Shown in pieces: positions 33,847 to 44,427 of a stretch of DNA of 64,000 bases. Below the pieces are notes generated by a model that saw nothing but the letters and a program-made list of their open reading frames with translations, was not told the DNA's origin and ran no database searches. This DNA is from Candidatus Manganitrophaceae bacterium. GTDB taxonomy: Bacteria; Nitrospirota; Nitrospiria; SBBL01; Manganitrophaceae. The translations under genes were made by a program, and so were the position numbers. Location of the stretch: positions 62,001 to 126,000 of the forward strand of contig JACQEZ010000005.1 in NCBI GenBank assembly GCA_016200325.1, in the 5' to 3' direction. Position 1 is the stretch's first letter, and every line of letters starts with the position of its first letter.

Positions 33847-34725
33847 TTACCCCGGCTGTCCCAGGTCCCGATGTCGGCAATGAACCTGCAGTCCCTTTCC
33901 TTGAAGGTGCTCCCGCAAGAAATTGACGATCGAGACGGAGCGGTGCCTCCCGCCGGTGCAGCCGATTCCGATCGTGAGATAGCTCTTCCCCTCTTTCTCA
34001 TAGAGCGGAACGAGAAAGTCGAGAAAATCATATAGCTTTTCCAGGAAGAACTTTGCCTCCGGTTGGGCCGTGATGTAGTTTTGAACCCGGGAGTGTTCCC
34101 CCGTGAGCGACTTTAAATCCCGCTCAAAGTTGGGATTGGCCAAAAAGCGGACGTCAAAAAGCAGATCGAGATCGTAAGGAATGCCGAATTTGTATCCGAA
34201 TGAAATAAGGGAGATGTTGAGGTGCCGATTGTCGCCCTTCTCCAAATAGTATTGGGTGATCACCTCTTTGAGCTGGTGGACATGGTAGTTGGAGGTGTCG
34301 AGGATTTTATCGGCCCGCCGCCGCAGGTCATTCATCTTTTGGCGCTCGAGACGAATTCCCTCAACGATCGATCCATCCCGGGCCAGCGGATGCGGCCGCC
34401 GCGTTTCTGAGAAGCGTCTGACGAGGACCTCATCGTCCGCCTCCAGAAAGAGAAGCTCCATCTGGTAGCCTTCTTCCTTGAGCTGGTCAAAGATATTGAG
34501 GAAGTGGCCGAGAAAATCCCGTTCTCGGATGTCGATGCCGAGCGCCGCCTTGGTAATGTTACTTCTCGATTGGTTGCAAAGTTCTACGAATTTGGGAAGG
34601 AGCGGGGGAGGAAGGTTGTCGATGCAGAAAAAGCCGAGGTCTTCGAAATATTTAATGACATAGCTCTTCCCGGAACCGGAAAGGCCGCTGATAACAACCA
34701 GGCGGACATTTTTCGCACCACCCAT
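33847..34725 (-). CDS. rapZ: RNase adapter protein RapZ
   Basis: P-loop protein of the RapZ/YvcJ family, an adapter for small-RNA decay in enterobacteria and a nucleotide-binding regulator elsewhere. 292 aa: Walker A GLSGSGKS (residues 14-21), FCIDNLPPPLLP, LDTSNYHVHQLK, and the C-terminal GIGCTGGRHRSVSIV block. It is in the usual rpoN neighbourhood, but hpf and PTS genes are absent between them. Confidence 0.94.
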   Translation of the reverse strand: MGGAKNVRLVVISGLSGSGKSYVIKYFEDLGFFCIDNLPPPLLPKFVELCNQSRSNITKAALGIDIRERDFLGHFLNIFDQLKEEGYQMELLFLEADDEVLVRRFSETRRPHPLARDGSIVEGIRLERQKMNDLRRRADKILDTSNYHVHQLKEVITQYYLEKGDNRHLNISLISFGYKFGIPYDLDLLFDVRFLANPNFERDLKSLTGEHSRVQNYITAQPEAKFFLEKLYDFLDFLVPLYEKEGKSYLTIGIGCTGGRHRSVSIVNFLREHLQGKGLQVHCRHRDLGQPG

Positions 34726-34841
34726 AGAGAGGACGCCGAGATCAATCGGCGTGATGTCACGAAGCCAGGTTAATAAATGGGCTCAAGGAGCCCCGATGTT
34801 CGATCTTTCCCCTCCAGAGAAGACGATCATGACCCCGCCCG

Positions 34842-36311
<1,470 letters not shown>

Positions 36312-36344
36312 ACCTAAACCTCTATATCAAACGAAATAAGCCAA

Positions 36345-37091
36345 TTAAGGTTGAAGAGATCTCGCATTTCGATCCTGCCAATGGAATCGCTCGCCCAGAT
36401 AGATCGCCCTCGCTTGAGGGCTGTTGGCAATTTCCGAGGAGGTCCCGGAAATCAAGATCTCCCCTTCGTAAATAATATAGGATCGATCCGTAATCTCCAG
36501 CGTCTCCTGAACATTATGGTCGGTAATTAAGACGCCGATTCCTCGCTGTTTTAGTTGAAAAATAATTTTTTGGATGTCGATTACAACAATCGGATCAATG
36601 CCGGCGAACGGCTCGTCGAGAAGGATAAATTGGGGGGAGATAACTAGCGCCCGGGTGATTTCAAGCCGCCGCCGCTCTCCCCCGGAGAGGGTGTATGCTC
36701 TGTTCTTCGCCAAATGTGCAATATTCAATTCACCCAGCAAGGCCTGGAGCCGCGATTGTCTTTCGGAAGCGGAGAGATCGAGGGTCTCCAAAATCGCCAT
36801 GATGTTCTCTTCGACCGTCAGCTTCCGGAAGATGGAGGCTTCCTGTGGAAGATAGCTGATCCCCTTTCGCGCCCGAAGGTACATCGGCATTCCGGTGATC
36901 TTCTCCCCATTCAAGGAGATCTCCCCCCGGTCCGGAGGGGTCAGACCGACCATCATATAAAAGGAAGTGGTTTTCCCGGCGCCGTTCGGCCCCAACAGGC
37001 CGACGACCTCCCCCCGATTGACCTTGAGGGTGGCATTTCGAACCACCTTGCGTCCTTGATAACTTTTTTCGAGTCCCGTTGCTTCCAGCAT
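36345..37091 (-). CDS. lptB: LPS export ABC transporter ATP-binding protein LptB
   Basis: Cytoplasmic ATPase of the LptB2FG complex that pulls lipopolysaccharide from the inner membrane. 248 aa: Walker A GPNGAGKT (34-41), Q-loop LPQEASIF, signature LSGGERRR, Walker [14 protein letters not shown], switch His in LITDHNVQE. It follows lptA by 27 nt; rpoN follows by 33 nt. Confidence 0.97.
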   Translation of the reverse strand: MLEATGLEKSYQGRKVVRNATLKVNRGEVVGLLGPNGAGKTTSFYMMVGLTPPDRGEISLNGEKITGMPMYLRARKGISYLPQEASIFRKLTVEENIMAILETLDLSASERQSRLQALLGELNIAHLAKNRAYTLSGGERRRLEITRALVISPQFILLDEPFAGIDPIVVIDIQKIIFQLKQRGIGVLITDHNVQETLEITDRSYIIYEGEILISGTSSEIANSPQARAIYLGERFHWQDRNARSLQP

Positions 37092-37118
37092 CTCGTTTTT
37101 CGTTTTAAGACCGATAGA

Positions 37119-37706
37119 CTACTTGGTTCCCAGGTTCAAATTCTTCGCCCCGGACTGAATGAGGACCTGGCTTCCCCCCTCGACCACGCTTCGGTTTTCC
37201 GCGATATAAAGGGTAATCATTTTCCCTTTGACCCGATAATCGTTCTCCCACGCCTCGGGGTTCGGATCCCCCGTCAAGATAATGGTGTCTTTCTTCTGAT
37301 CGTAGACTCCCTTTTGCGCCTTGGCATGTTTGTCGCCTTGTTGGATATCGACGTTCCCGAACGCTTCAATCCGAGAGATATCTTTCCCCCCTTTGGCCGT
37401 CGGGTTCTCGAAAAGAGAGGGGGTTTTGGAAGACCCTCCCCCTCCTTGCTGCTCGGCTAAAAAGACTTCGGCTCGGTCGGAATGGATCGTTAAGTCCCCT
37501 TTTTTGATAAACACATTCCCTTCAAAGATAATTTTATTTTCCTGGTTCTTAATGGTCATCTTATTAGAGGTAATGGAAACCGGGTCCAGCGTGTTATCTT
37601 TCGCCGGTATCTCTCCCGCGGTCACGAGTCCGCTCCGCCACAGGTAGATGAGGATGATGAGGAGGAGAAGAAAAAAATCGAATTTAATGGACCAACGCTT
37701 GAACAC
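37119..37706 (-). CDS. lptA: Lipopolysaccharide transport periplasmic protein LptA
   Basis: Periplasmic OstA-like bridge for LPS. 195 aa: an N-terminal membrane/signal helix (FFLLLLIILIYLWRSGLVTAG) then the beta-jellyroll (ITSNKMTIKNQENKIIFEGNVFIKKGDLTIHSDRAEVFL ... IEAFGNVDIQQGDKHAKAQKGVYDQKKDTIILTGDP). GTG start overlaps the lptC end by 23 nt. Export by this helix is likely, with possible retention at the membrane. Confidence 0.93.
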   Translation of the reverse strand: MFKRWSIKFDFFLLLLIILIYLWRSGLVTAGEIPAKDNTLDPVSITSNKMTIKNQENKIIFEGNVFIKKGDLTIHSDRAEVFLAEQQGGGGSSKTPSLFENPTAKGGKDISRIEAFGNVDIQQGDKHAKAQKGVYDQKKDTIILTGDPNPEAWENDYRVKGKMITLYIAENRSVVEGGSQVLIQSGAKNLNLGTK

Positions 37707-38250
37707 GGCCCGAGATGGTTACCTCTTGAGTTTCGGCTGCGATCTGCAGCTCGCTTCCGTCAATTTCTATCTGAGGGCCGGTGATGTGCGCGGGTCCGTC
37801 TGCCACGATGACTTTCCGATCATTAAACCAAGAAATGGCGGGAGTCTTAATGATATAGCCGTTGCTCATTTGAATGGCCATCAGGTCGGCTTGTTTTTGG
37901 AGGTGGAAGTCTTTTCGTTCGGTATCGATCGAACCTGAATCTCCTTCCATCGAGAGCTCAAGCCCCTCCGGGGTCTTCATCTTCACGGCCACCGTTTCGA
38001 GCTGCGCTTTTTTATCCTTCTCGAAAATCTCGGCGCGATCGGCCTTCAACTCCCAATTTTTTATCCCGTCTTGCGATTGAACAAAAGAAAACCGTCCGAT
38101 TTTTACATCCGCTTTTCCGCCAATGTCATTAAAGATGACCGATATATTTCTTTTCTTCATGCCGGAGAAAAGCGAAAAAGATAAAAACAGGAGAAACATC
38201 ATGATGAGTGCGAGCAAGATCTGTTTCGACTGTATCCGCAGCGTAAACAC
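37684..38250 (-). CDS. lptC: LPS export protein LptC
   Basis: Bitopic inner-membrane protein that passes LPS to LptA. 188 aa: one N-terminal helix (ILLALIMMFLLFLSFSLFSG) and a jellyroll of the LptC family (DGIKNWELKADRAEIFEKDKKAQLETVAVKM ... IKTPAISWFNDRKVIVADGPAHITGPQIEIDGSELQIA). GTG start at 38250 without a clear ribosome site, so the true start may be slightly downstream. Confidence 0.9.
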   Translation of the reverse strand: MFTLRIQSKQILLALIMMFLLFLSFSLFSGMKKRNISVIFNDIGGKADVKIGRFSFVQSQDGIKNWELKADRAEIFEKDKKAQLETVAVKMKTPEGLELSMEGDSGSIDTERKDFHLQKQADLMAIQMSNGYIIKTPAISWFNDRKVIVADGPAHITGPQIEIDGSELQIAAETQEVTISGRVQALVH

Positions 38251-38579
38251 GGTCTAAATATAACACAAAAGAAAATACGAGTAAAGCAAATCCCCACCGC
38301 ACGCCTGCGCTCTGATCGCACCTGCGATTCCCTCACAACCAGACGGCGATTCTCATCGATTCGAAGAAATTTCGACGGCTGAAAATATACCATAATGAGA
38401 TTTTACAGAAACCCATTTCAGCCCATTTATTCTTCCGATGGCCGACTCAGATTCCATCCAAACCGATGCCGGAATCCGGGAAACCGGGACGAGATCAGGA
38501 CCCCAGACAAGGTATCGGGAGAGACGGTCGGCCCCCTTACCCTTCCCGTTTTCAAAAACCGCTACGGCATCGATTTCTC
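38251..38579. other. Gap upstream of lptC and of a secreted protein; no gene accepted
   Basis: Two short opposing frames exist (38353-38586 minus, 38395-38583 plus), but neither has a ribosome site, and they shadow each other. The region presumably holds divergent promoters; one clear plus-strand promoter starts at 38580. Confidence 0.5.
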
Positions 38580-38608
38580 TTGACACCCATCGTGAAAAAA
38601 GCTAGAAA
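38580..38608 (+). promoter_or_regulatory. Sigma-70 promoter for the secreted Ala/Lys-rich protein
   Basis: TTGACA (38580-38585), 17-bp spacer, TAGAAA (38603-38608); transcript would begin near 38615, ahead of AGGAGAGG and the ATG at 38648. Confidence 0.7.
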
Positions 38609-38647
38609 TAGCGGTAACTGCCACCCACCCGTTAGGAGAGGATAAGG

Positions 38648-39355
38648 ATGAGCAAAAAATCGAGCTTTTTGTTTTTTCTTCTGTTTTTTCTATTGACGGC
38701 CTCCTTGATCTTCATTCAGGCCGTCGAAGCCCAAGCCCCCAAAGGTCCTGTCGAAAAAATCTATGCATTGCCCTACGAACAAGTGTGGGATAAGGTGGTC
38801 GAGGTGTTAACGGAAAAAGGGCTGTCCGAGCATCCGCACGGCAAGATGTCTGCCGATAAGGAAAACGGAAAAATCACAACCCCGACCTTCCGCTACTTTA
38901 AAATTTACTCGGCCAAGCCAGTGGTGAAAGAGATCGATTACCGGGACACCTATACGATTACGGTATTAGAGGAATCGGCCGCCAAGGCGAGAGAAGCCAA
39001 GAAAAAAGCCGAGGAAGCAAAAGCGAAAGAAGAGGAAGCCAAAACCTTAACGGGAGACGAGGCGAAACAGGCCGAAGCCGAGGCCAAAACGATCTCGGAA
39101 GCAGCGAAGAAAGCCGATCAGGAAGCCAAAGTGCTGTCGGGAAAACCGAAGGTCGTAAAGGTGGCGATTCATCGGAAGTTTGAAATCCACGACGACACCA
39201 AGCGGCAATGGGTCGAGTCGGATCCGAACGTTGAAAAATTGGGAATCAGCGAGGATGTCCTCTTCAACGCGCTGGATGCAAAGTTGGCCCCCCCCGCCGC
39301 CGCAGCGGCGGATGCGAAGGGGGACGCGGCCAAGAAAGAGGATGCGAAGAAATAA
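38648..39355 (+). CDS. Secreted protein with Ala/Lys/Glu coiled-coil insert
   Basis: A 235-aa protein: signal peptide (FLFFLLFFLLTASLIFIQAVEAQA), an N-terminal domain (VEKIYALPYEQVWDKVVEVLTEKGLSEHPHGKMSADKENGKITTPTF), a highly charged Ala/Lys/Glu coil (about residues 112-165), then a beta segment (VKVAIHRKFEIHDDTKRQWVESDPN) and an Ala-rich tail. The N-domain plus the later beta segment look like one split fold with the coil inserted. Strong AGGAG site. Unknown family, convergent with rplQ. Confidence 0.75.
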   Translation: MSKKSSFLFFLLFFLLTASLIFIQAVEAQAPKGPVEKIYALPYEQVWDKVVEVLTEKGLSEHPHGKMSADKENGKITTPTFRYFKIYSAKPVVKEIDYRDTYTITVLEESAAKAREAKKKAEEAKAKEEEAKTLTGDEAKQAEAEAKTISEAAKKADQEAKVLSGKPKVVKVAIHRKFEIHDDTKRQWVESDPNVEKLGISEDVLFNALDAKLAPPAAAAADAKGDAAKKEDAKK

Positions 39356-39395
39356 AAAGAGTGGGATTTAGGTTTACGTTCTAAGGAAGTTTTCT

Positions 39396-39872
39396 TTATG
39401 AGGCAGGTTTTGCGGAGGCCGCTTCTTCCGCGCCTGCCTCTTTTTCTTTCTTTTCTTTTGTCGCCTTGGTCGTCTTGGCTCCCTTTGTTTCTTTCTTTGC
39501 CGACTTCTCGGCTTTCTTTGCCTCCGTCAACTCCACGATCACCATCGGCGCTCCGTCGCCATAACGGACCCGTGTTTTAATTAAACGGGTGTAGCCTCCC
39601 TGTCGGCTCATAAAACGGGGCGCCACATCGGCAAAGAGGGTGGAGACCACATCCTTGTCGAGAATATAGGAGGCCGCCATCCGCCGCGCATGAAGATCGC
39701 CCCGCTTTCCCAGCGTGATCATCTGATCGGCGATCGCTCGAAGCTCTTTTGCTTTCGCCTCGGTCGTCTCGATCCGCTCATAACGAAGGAACGAGGTAAC
39801 CAAGTTTCGAAAAAGCGCCTTGCGGTGCGCGCTGTTCCGCCCTAAAGGACGGCCTGCTTTTCGATGACGCAT
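39396..39872 (-). CDS. rplQ: 50S ribosomal protein L17
   Basis: [45 protein letters not shown] is the L17 N-terminus. At 158 aa it is about 40 residues longer than the usual core, with a Lys/Ala/Glu-rich tail (about 117-158). Last gene of the alpha operon; rpoA is 39 nt upstream. Confidence 0.97.
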   Translation of the reverse strand: MRHRKAGRPLGRNSAHRKALFRNLVTSFLRYERIETTEAKAKELRAIADQMITLGKRGDLHARRMAASYILDKDVVSTLFADVAPRFMSRQGGYTRLIKTRVRYGDGAPMVIVELTEAKKAEKSAKKETKGAKTTKATKEKKEKEAGAEEAASAKPAS

Positions 39873-39911
39873 TTCATTCCCTTTCTAACAGATTTTCCCA
39901 GAGGAGGTTAA

Positions 39912-40904
39912 TTACCCTTCTTTCTGTGCCGCTTCGTTCGAATAGCCGTCGAGCTTCATCCCGAGCGAGAGTCCCATCTCGGAGAGAATCTCTTTGATCT
40001 CGTTTAACGACTTTCGCCCGAAATTCTTTGTCTTGAGCATTTCTGCTTCGGATCGCTGAACCAAATCGGCGATCGTCCGGATATTGGCGTTTTTCAAACA
40101 GTTCGCCGCCCGGACCGAGAGCTCTAATTCGTGGACGCTTCGAAGCAGATTTTTATTGAACTCCTTCGCCTCATCCCGCGCCAGCTCGACCGGCTGCTCC
40201 TGCTCTTCAAAATTGATGAAGATGCTCAGGTGATCTTTTAAGATCTTGGCCGCAAAACCGAGGACGTCGTCCGGCTTCACGCTCCCGTCGGTCCAAATTT
40301 CGATCACCAGCTTGTCATAATCGGTCACCCGGCCAACGCGGGCATTCTCTACGGTAAAATTGACTTTTCGAATCGGAGAGAAAATCGCGTCAATCGGAAT
40401 CACACCGATCGGCATCCCCTCTTCCTTGTTTCGCTCGGAGGGGACGTAACCCCGGCCCATTTTCACCACCAGCTCCATATCGAGATTTCCGTCTTTATCG
40501 AGTGTGGCGATATGAAGATCGGGTGTCAGGATCTCGACATCGGCATCATGGCTGATGTCCTTTGCAAGCACCTCTCCCGCCCCTTTTTTCTTGATGTGAA
40601 TGACCTTCGGCTTATCGGTGTGGAGCTTGAGACGGAGGTTTTTGATGTTGAGAATAATATCGGTGACATCTTCCTTCACACCCGCGATCGAAGAAAACTC
40701 GTGCAGCACCCCCTCGATTTTGATCGAGGTGACCGACGCACCCGCAATGGAAGAGAGAAGGACGCGCCGAAGCGAATTCCCGATCGTGCTGCCGAAACCC
40801 CGCTCAAACGGCTCGGCGTAAAACTTTCCGTAGGTCTTTGTCAGCGTCTCTTTCTCGACTTCAAGTTTCTTTGGAATCTGAAAATCTTTTGTTCTAATAA
40901 TCAT
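39912..40904 (-). CDS. rpoA: RNA polymerase alpha subunit
   Basis: 330 aa: N-terminal dimerisation/assembly domain ([28 protein letters not shown]) and C-terminal DNA/activator-binding domain ([48 protein letters not shown]). The ATG at 40904 ([19 protein letters not shown]) has TGAGG upstream; the longer frame to 41099 is not used. Confidence 0.97.
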   Translation of the reverse strand: MIIRTKDFQIPKKLEVEKETLTKTYGKFYAEPFERGFGSTIGNSLRRVLLSSIAGASVTSIKIEGVLHEFSSIAGVKEDVTDIILNIKNLRLKLHTDKPKVIHIKKKGAGEVLAKDISHDADVEILTPDLHIATLDKDGNLDMELVVKMGRGYVPSERNKEEGMPIGVIPIDAIFSPIRKVNFTVENARVGRVTDYDKLVIEIWTDGSVKPDDVLGFAAKILKDHLSIFINFEEQEQPVELARDEAKEFNKNLLRSVHELELSVRAANCLKNANIRTIADLVQRSEAEMLKTKNFGRKSLNEIKEILSEMGLSLGMKLDGYSNEAAQKEG

Positions 40905-40984
40905 AAGATCCTCACCCGTTTTGAGTGGGAGCGACCGATGATCCTCAGGGAGATCACTCCCGATCACCGGATTGCTCAATGCTT

Positions 40985-41611
40985 TTATCTGGAGTAGAGC
41001 TCCACAACCAGCTGTTCGTTGACAGGAAGCGCAATTTCTTCCTTGCTCGGCTGTGATTTCACCATCCCCTTCATCTGGTTCTGATCCAATTCCAACCAAG
41101 AAGGAACACCCCGGGTTCCAATTCCCTCGAGCGCGCTTTGGATTGCCAGAAGAGTGCGGCTTCCCTCCTTCACCTCGATCGCGTCGTTCACACTGACCAG
41201 ATAGGACGGAATATTAACCGCTTTCCCATTGACCATAAAATGATTTTGCCGAATCAGCATCCGACCCTGCTTCCTCGATGACGACAGCCCGAGACGATAG
41301 ACGACATTATCTAGCCTTGATTCGAGGAGCCTCAACAGGTTCTCGCCGGTGATCCCCTTCTTCCGTTCCGCCTTAAAGAAGTATTGCCTGAATTGGCGCT
41401 CCAGAAGTCCGTAAATCCGCTTCAGCTTCTGCTTCTCACGCAGCTGTGCGCTGTACTCCGAGGCGCGCGGCCGCGCCTGACCATGCTGGCCGGGCGGATA
41501 GCTGCGCCGATCGATGGCACATTTTTCGGAATAACAGCGGGTCCCTTTAAGAAAGAGCTTAATCCCTTCCCTTCGACACAACCGACATACTGGACCGACA
41601 TATCTAGCCAA
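40985..41611 (-). CDS. rpsD: 30S ribosomal protein S4
   Basis: 208 aa from a TTG start at 41611, 7 nt after AGGAGGT (the frame reads [16 protein letters not shown]). It is the zinc-binding (C+) form with CxxC near the start (CRLC) and Cys pair CYSEKC. The S4 RNA-binding domain ([41 protein letters not shown]) is complete. Confidence 0.97.
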   Translation of the reverse strand: MARYVGPVCRLCRREGIKLFLKGTRCYSEKCAIDRRSYPPGQHGQARPRASEYSAQLREKQKLKRIYGLLERQFRQYFFKAERKKGITGENLLRLLESRLDNVVYRLGLSSSRKQGRMLIRQNHFMVNGKAVNIPSYLVSVNDAIEVKEGSRTLLAIQSALEGIGTRGVPSWLELDQNQMKGMVKSQPSKEEIALPVNEQLVVELYSR

Positions 41612-41666
41612 GCAAACACCTCCTTGAGAATAAAAAAGAAACGACGAATCTTCCGCCGGATCGACG

Positions 41667-42053
41667 CTACACCCGTCTCCGCTTGGGAGGACGACAGCCG
41701 TTGTGGGGGATCGGGGTGACATCTTTGATCAAGTTGATCTTCAACCCCGTCGCCTGAAGCGCCCGAATCGCCGATTCCCGGCCCGAGCCCGGCCCCTTCA
41801 CATAAACATCGACCTGCTTCATGCCGTTGTCCATCGCCTTTTTCGCGACGATTTCCGCAGCCCGTTGCGCCGCGAAGGGGGTGCTCTTCCGAGAGCCTTT
41901 AAACCCTTGGCTGCCGGCGCTCGCCCAGACGATCACGTTTCCCGCCATGTCGGTAATCGTCACCAGCGTGTTGTTAAAAGAGGCCTGGATATGTGCGACC
42001 CCGGTTTGGACATTCCGTTTCTCTTTCTTCTTCGCTCCCTTTTTGGCAACCAT
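41667..42053 (-). CDS. rpsK: 30S ribosomal protein S11
   Basis: 128 aa; Lys-rich N-terminus, [46 protein letters not shown], and the C-terminal [18 protein letters not shown] typical of S11. Lies in the normal place between S13 and S4. Confidence 0.98.
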   Translation of the reverse strand: MVAKKGAKKKEKRNVQTGVAHIQASFNNTLVTITDMAGNVIVWASAGSQGFKGSRKSTPFAAQRAAEIVAKKAMDNGMKQVDVYVKGPGSGRESAIRALQATGLKINLIKDVTPIPHNGCRPPKRRRV

Positions 42054-42084
42054 TCGGAACCCTTTCTTTGACTATGAAACGCGC

Positions 42085-42468
42085 TTAAGCCTTCGTCTCT
42101 TTCCTTTTTGCACCGACCGTCTGCTTCTTCCGGCCCTTTCGGGTCCGGGCATTGGTGCGCGTCCGCTGACCCCGCACCGGCAGGCCGCGGCGATGACGAA
42201 GGCCCCTGTAGCAGCCGATATCCATCAAACGTTTGATGTTCATGGAGACTTCACGGCGAAGATCCCCCTCGACCCGATGCCCCCGCTCGATCGCCTCGCG
42301 GAGCCGGACCACCTGGTCCTCCTGGAGGTCTTTCACCCGGATGGCCGGATCAATGTTGGTCTCCTTCAAAATCTTGAGGGCGGTCGGACGGCCGATTCCA
42401 AAAATGTAGGTCAGACCGATTTCGACCCGCTTCTCCCTCGGCAAATCAATTCCTGCGATTCTAGCCAT
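42085..42468 (-). CDS. rpsM: 30S ribosomal protein S13
   Basis: 127 aa; [33 protein letters not shown], then [23 protein letters not shown]. Usual length and position after L36. Confidence 0.98.
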   Translation of the reverse strand: MARIAGIDLPREKRVEIGLTYIFGIGRPTALKILKETNIDPAIRVKDLQEDQVVRLREAIERGHRVEGDLRREVSMNIKRLMDIGCYRGLRHRRGLPVRGQRTRTNARTRKGRKKQTVGAKRKETKA

Positions 42469-42485
42469 GAACGCTCCTTAACTGA

Positions 42486-42599
42486 TTAACCTTGCCGCTG
42501 TTTGTGACGGGGATTCTCGCAAATCACGCGGATCACCCCTTTTCTTTTTATAATTTTGCATTTGGCGCAAATCGCCTTGACGGATGACCGGACCTTCAT
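42486..42599 (-). CDS. rpmJ: 50S ribosomal protein L36
   Basis: A 37-codon gene found by reading the gap between infA and rps[38 protein letters not shown]. It is the zinc-binding form, with Cys11, Cys14, Cys27 and His32. Confidence 0.97.
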   Translation of the reverse strand: MKVRSSVKAICAKCKIIKRKGVIRVICENPRHKQRQG

Positions 42600-42632
42600 C
42601 TTAACTCCAATCTTTTGTCTACCCGCTTCCGG

Positions 42633-42854
42633 TTACTTACTGAAGCGGTATGTAATTCGACCTCGGGTTAAATCATACGGGGAAAGCTCCAGCGTCACCT
42701 TATCCCCAGGTAGAATTTTAATATAATGCATCCTCATTTTCCCGGAGATGTGGGCCAGGACGCGATGGCCGTTCTCAAGCGCCACGCGGAACATGGCGTT
42801 CGGCAAGGTCTCAATAATCGTCCCTTGCACTTCAATTACATCTTCTTTCGCCAT
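42633..42854 (-). CDS. infA: Translation initiation factor IF-1
   Basis: A 73-aa OB-fold protein ([71 protein letters not shown]). An in-frame start seven codons upstream is less typical. Normal place between map and rpmJ. Confidence 0.97.
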   Translation of the reverse strand: MAKEDVIEVQGTIIETLPNAMFRVALENGHRVLAHISGKMRMHYIKILPGDKVTLELSPYDLTRGRITYRFSK

Positions 42855-42887
42855 TTTGTTTCCCGAAGTACTCAAATAAATGTCAGG

Positions 42888-43649
42888 TTAAATTACGCCC
42901 GCCCCAAGCTGGGTCAAAATAACAGGACCCTCTTTCGTGACGGCAACGGTATGCTCGAAATGGGCGGAGAGGCTTCCGTCGACCGTGACCGCCGTCCAAT
43001 GATCATCCAATACCCGAACGGCGGCGCTTCCAATATTCACCATCGGCTCAATCGCCAGGACCATTCCCTCGCGCAATCTCGGTCCCCGACCCGGCGAGCC
43101 GAAGTTGGGAACCTGCGGCTCTTCATGCAGCGCGCGGCCGATCCCATGCCCGACAAAGTCGGTCACCACCGAAAAGCCGGCGCGTTCAATGTGCGATTGC
43201 ACCGCATGCGAAATATCCGAGAGCCGGTTCCCCTCCCGGGCCTGCTCGATCCCGGCATAGAGTGACTCACGCGTCACCTCGATCAGCCGCTCCGCTTCAG
43301 GCGTCACTGCTCCCACCGGAACGGTCACGGCGGAATCACCGTAGAAGCCGTCATAAATCGCGCCCAGATCGAGCCCCACGATGTCCCCCTCTTTGAGCAC
43401 CTTTCCAGAAGGGATTCCGTGAACCACCTCCTCATTGACCGAAATACAAAGAGTGGCCGGATAGTTCCGGTAGCCTTTGAACGCCGGAATCCCGCCCCGT
43501 TTCCGGATTTCTTTCTCCACGAAGAGGTCGAGCTCTTTCGTCGTCATCCCCGGCTTCAAATAGGCACGGAGCGCTTCAAGCGATTCCGCGACAATCCGAG
43601 AGGCGGTGGCGATCTTTGTGACTTCCGCTTTAGACTTTAAAATAATCAT
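42888..43649 (-). CDS. map: Methionine aminopeptidase type I
   Basis: Removes N-terminal methionine; needs two metal ions. 253 aa, short type Ia: HGIPSGKVLKEGDIVGLDLGAIYDGFYGDSAVTV gives two Asp ligands, GHGIGRALHEEP the His, and EPMVNIG and the late VTKEGPVILT Glu/Glu segment the rest. In the spc operon between adk and infA. Confidence 0.97.
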   Translation of the reverse strand: MIILKSKAEVTKIATASRIVAESLEALRAYLKPGMTTKELDLFVEKEIRKRGGIPAFKGYRNYPATLCISVNEEVVHGIPSGKVLKEGDIVGLDLGAIYDGFYGDSAVTVPVGAVTPEAERLIEVTRESLYAGIEQAREGNRLSDISHAVQSHIERAGFSVVTDFVGHGIGRALHEEPQVPNFGSPGRGPRLREGMVLAIEPMVNIGSAAVRVLDDHWTAVTVDGSLSAHFEHTVAVTKEGPVILTQLGAGVI

Positions 43650-43686
43650 TTTCTTCCCTTGGGGTCAACCAGCCCGGCCGAGCCCA

Positions 43687-44343
43687 TCAGGGTCTCTTTT
43701 TCTGTAAGAGGGCGGCGTCTTCGACCCGCTTTGTAATGGTGTCGACGCTCCCGTCTGAATCGATCTGCGACAATAGCCCCCGGTCACGGTAGAATTGGAT
43801 GAGAGGGGTCGTCTCATTTCGATAGACCGCCAGGCGTTCCTTCACCGTCTCGGGCCGATCATCCTTGCGTTGGATCAGCGCCGTGCCGCAGCTGCAGACC
43901 CCTTCTTTCGGAGGAGGGTTGAACACCGTATGATACACCTTCTGACAGGAAGGACAACTCCTCCGCCCCGCAATTCGCTTTACCAATTCTTCTTCGGCCA
44001 AATCAAAATAGAGAACCCGATCGATCTGCCGGCCGCTCTCCTCTAAGATTTTCGAAAGCGCTTCGGCCTGCTTGATCGTCCTCGGAAACCCGTCGAGGAT
44101 ATATCCTTCCTTGGTATCCGGCTCCTTCAGCCGCTCGCGGATGATATTGATGATGACATCATCGGGAACCAGCTTTCCGGCATCGATATAGGATTTCGCT
44201 TCCAAGCCGACAGGGGTCTTTCGGGCGATCGCCCCCCTCAAGATATCTCCGGTCGCAATGTGGGGCGTCCGGTAACGCTCCGATAACTGTCCCGCCTGTG
44301 TCCCTTTTCCGACCCCCGGCGGTCCGAGGAAAATCAACCGCAT
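43687..44343 (-). CDS. adk: Adenylate kinase
   Basis: Interconverts AMP, ADP and ATP. 218 aa with P-loop GPPGVGKGTQ, AMP-binding TGDILRGAIARKTPVG, a long LID with a zinc knuckle (CPSCQKVYH...CSCG), and the DDRPETVKERL block. Zinc-bearing LID is typical of Gram-positive and some diderm lineages. Confidence 0.97.
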   Translation of the reverse strand: MRLIFLGPPGVGKGTQAGQLSERYRTPHIATGDILRGAIARKTPVGLEAKSYIDAGKLVPDDVIINIIRERLKEPDTKEGYILDGFPRTIKQAEALSKILEESGRQIDRVLYFDLAEEELVKRIAGRRSCPSCQKVYHTVFNPPPKEGVCSCGTALIQRKDDRPETVKERLAVYRNETTPLIQFYRDRGLLSQIDSDGSVDTITKRVEDAALLQKKRP

Positions 44344-44427
44344 TGCTCGATCCTACTCATGAAATAGCGACCCAATCAAACGAAAAAGGATGCCGTATTA
44401 TAAAATACTATCAATCGGTGCGGCGGG

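Noticed and set aside
38353-38586. 77-codon minus frame and opposing 62-codon plus frame
   Set aside because: Neither has a ribosome site; they overlap and cover promoter DNA.
40905-40984. GC-rich inverted sequence between rpsD and rpoA, compared with the leader repeat
   Set aside because: It shares only general GC-rich stem character, not the conserved core of the repeat.
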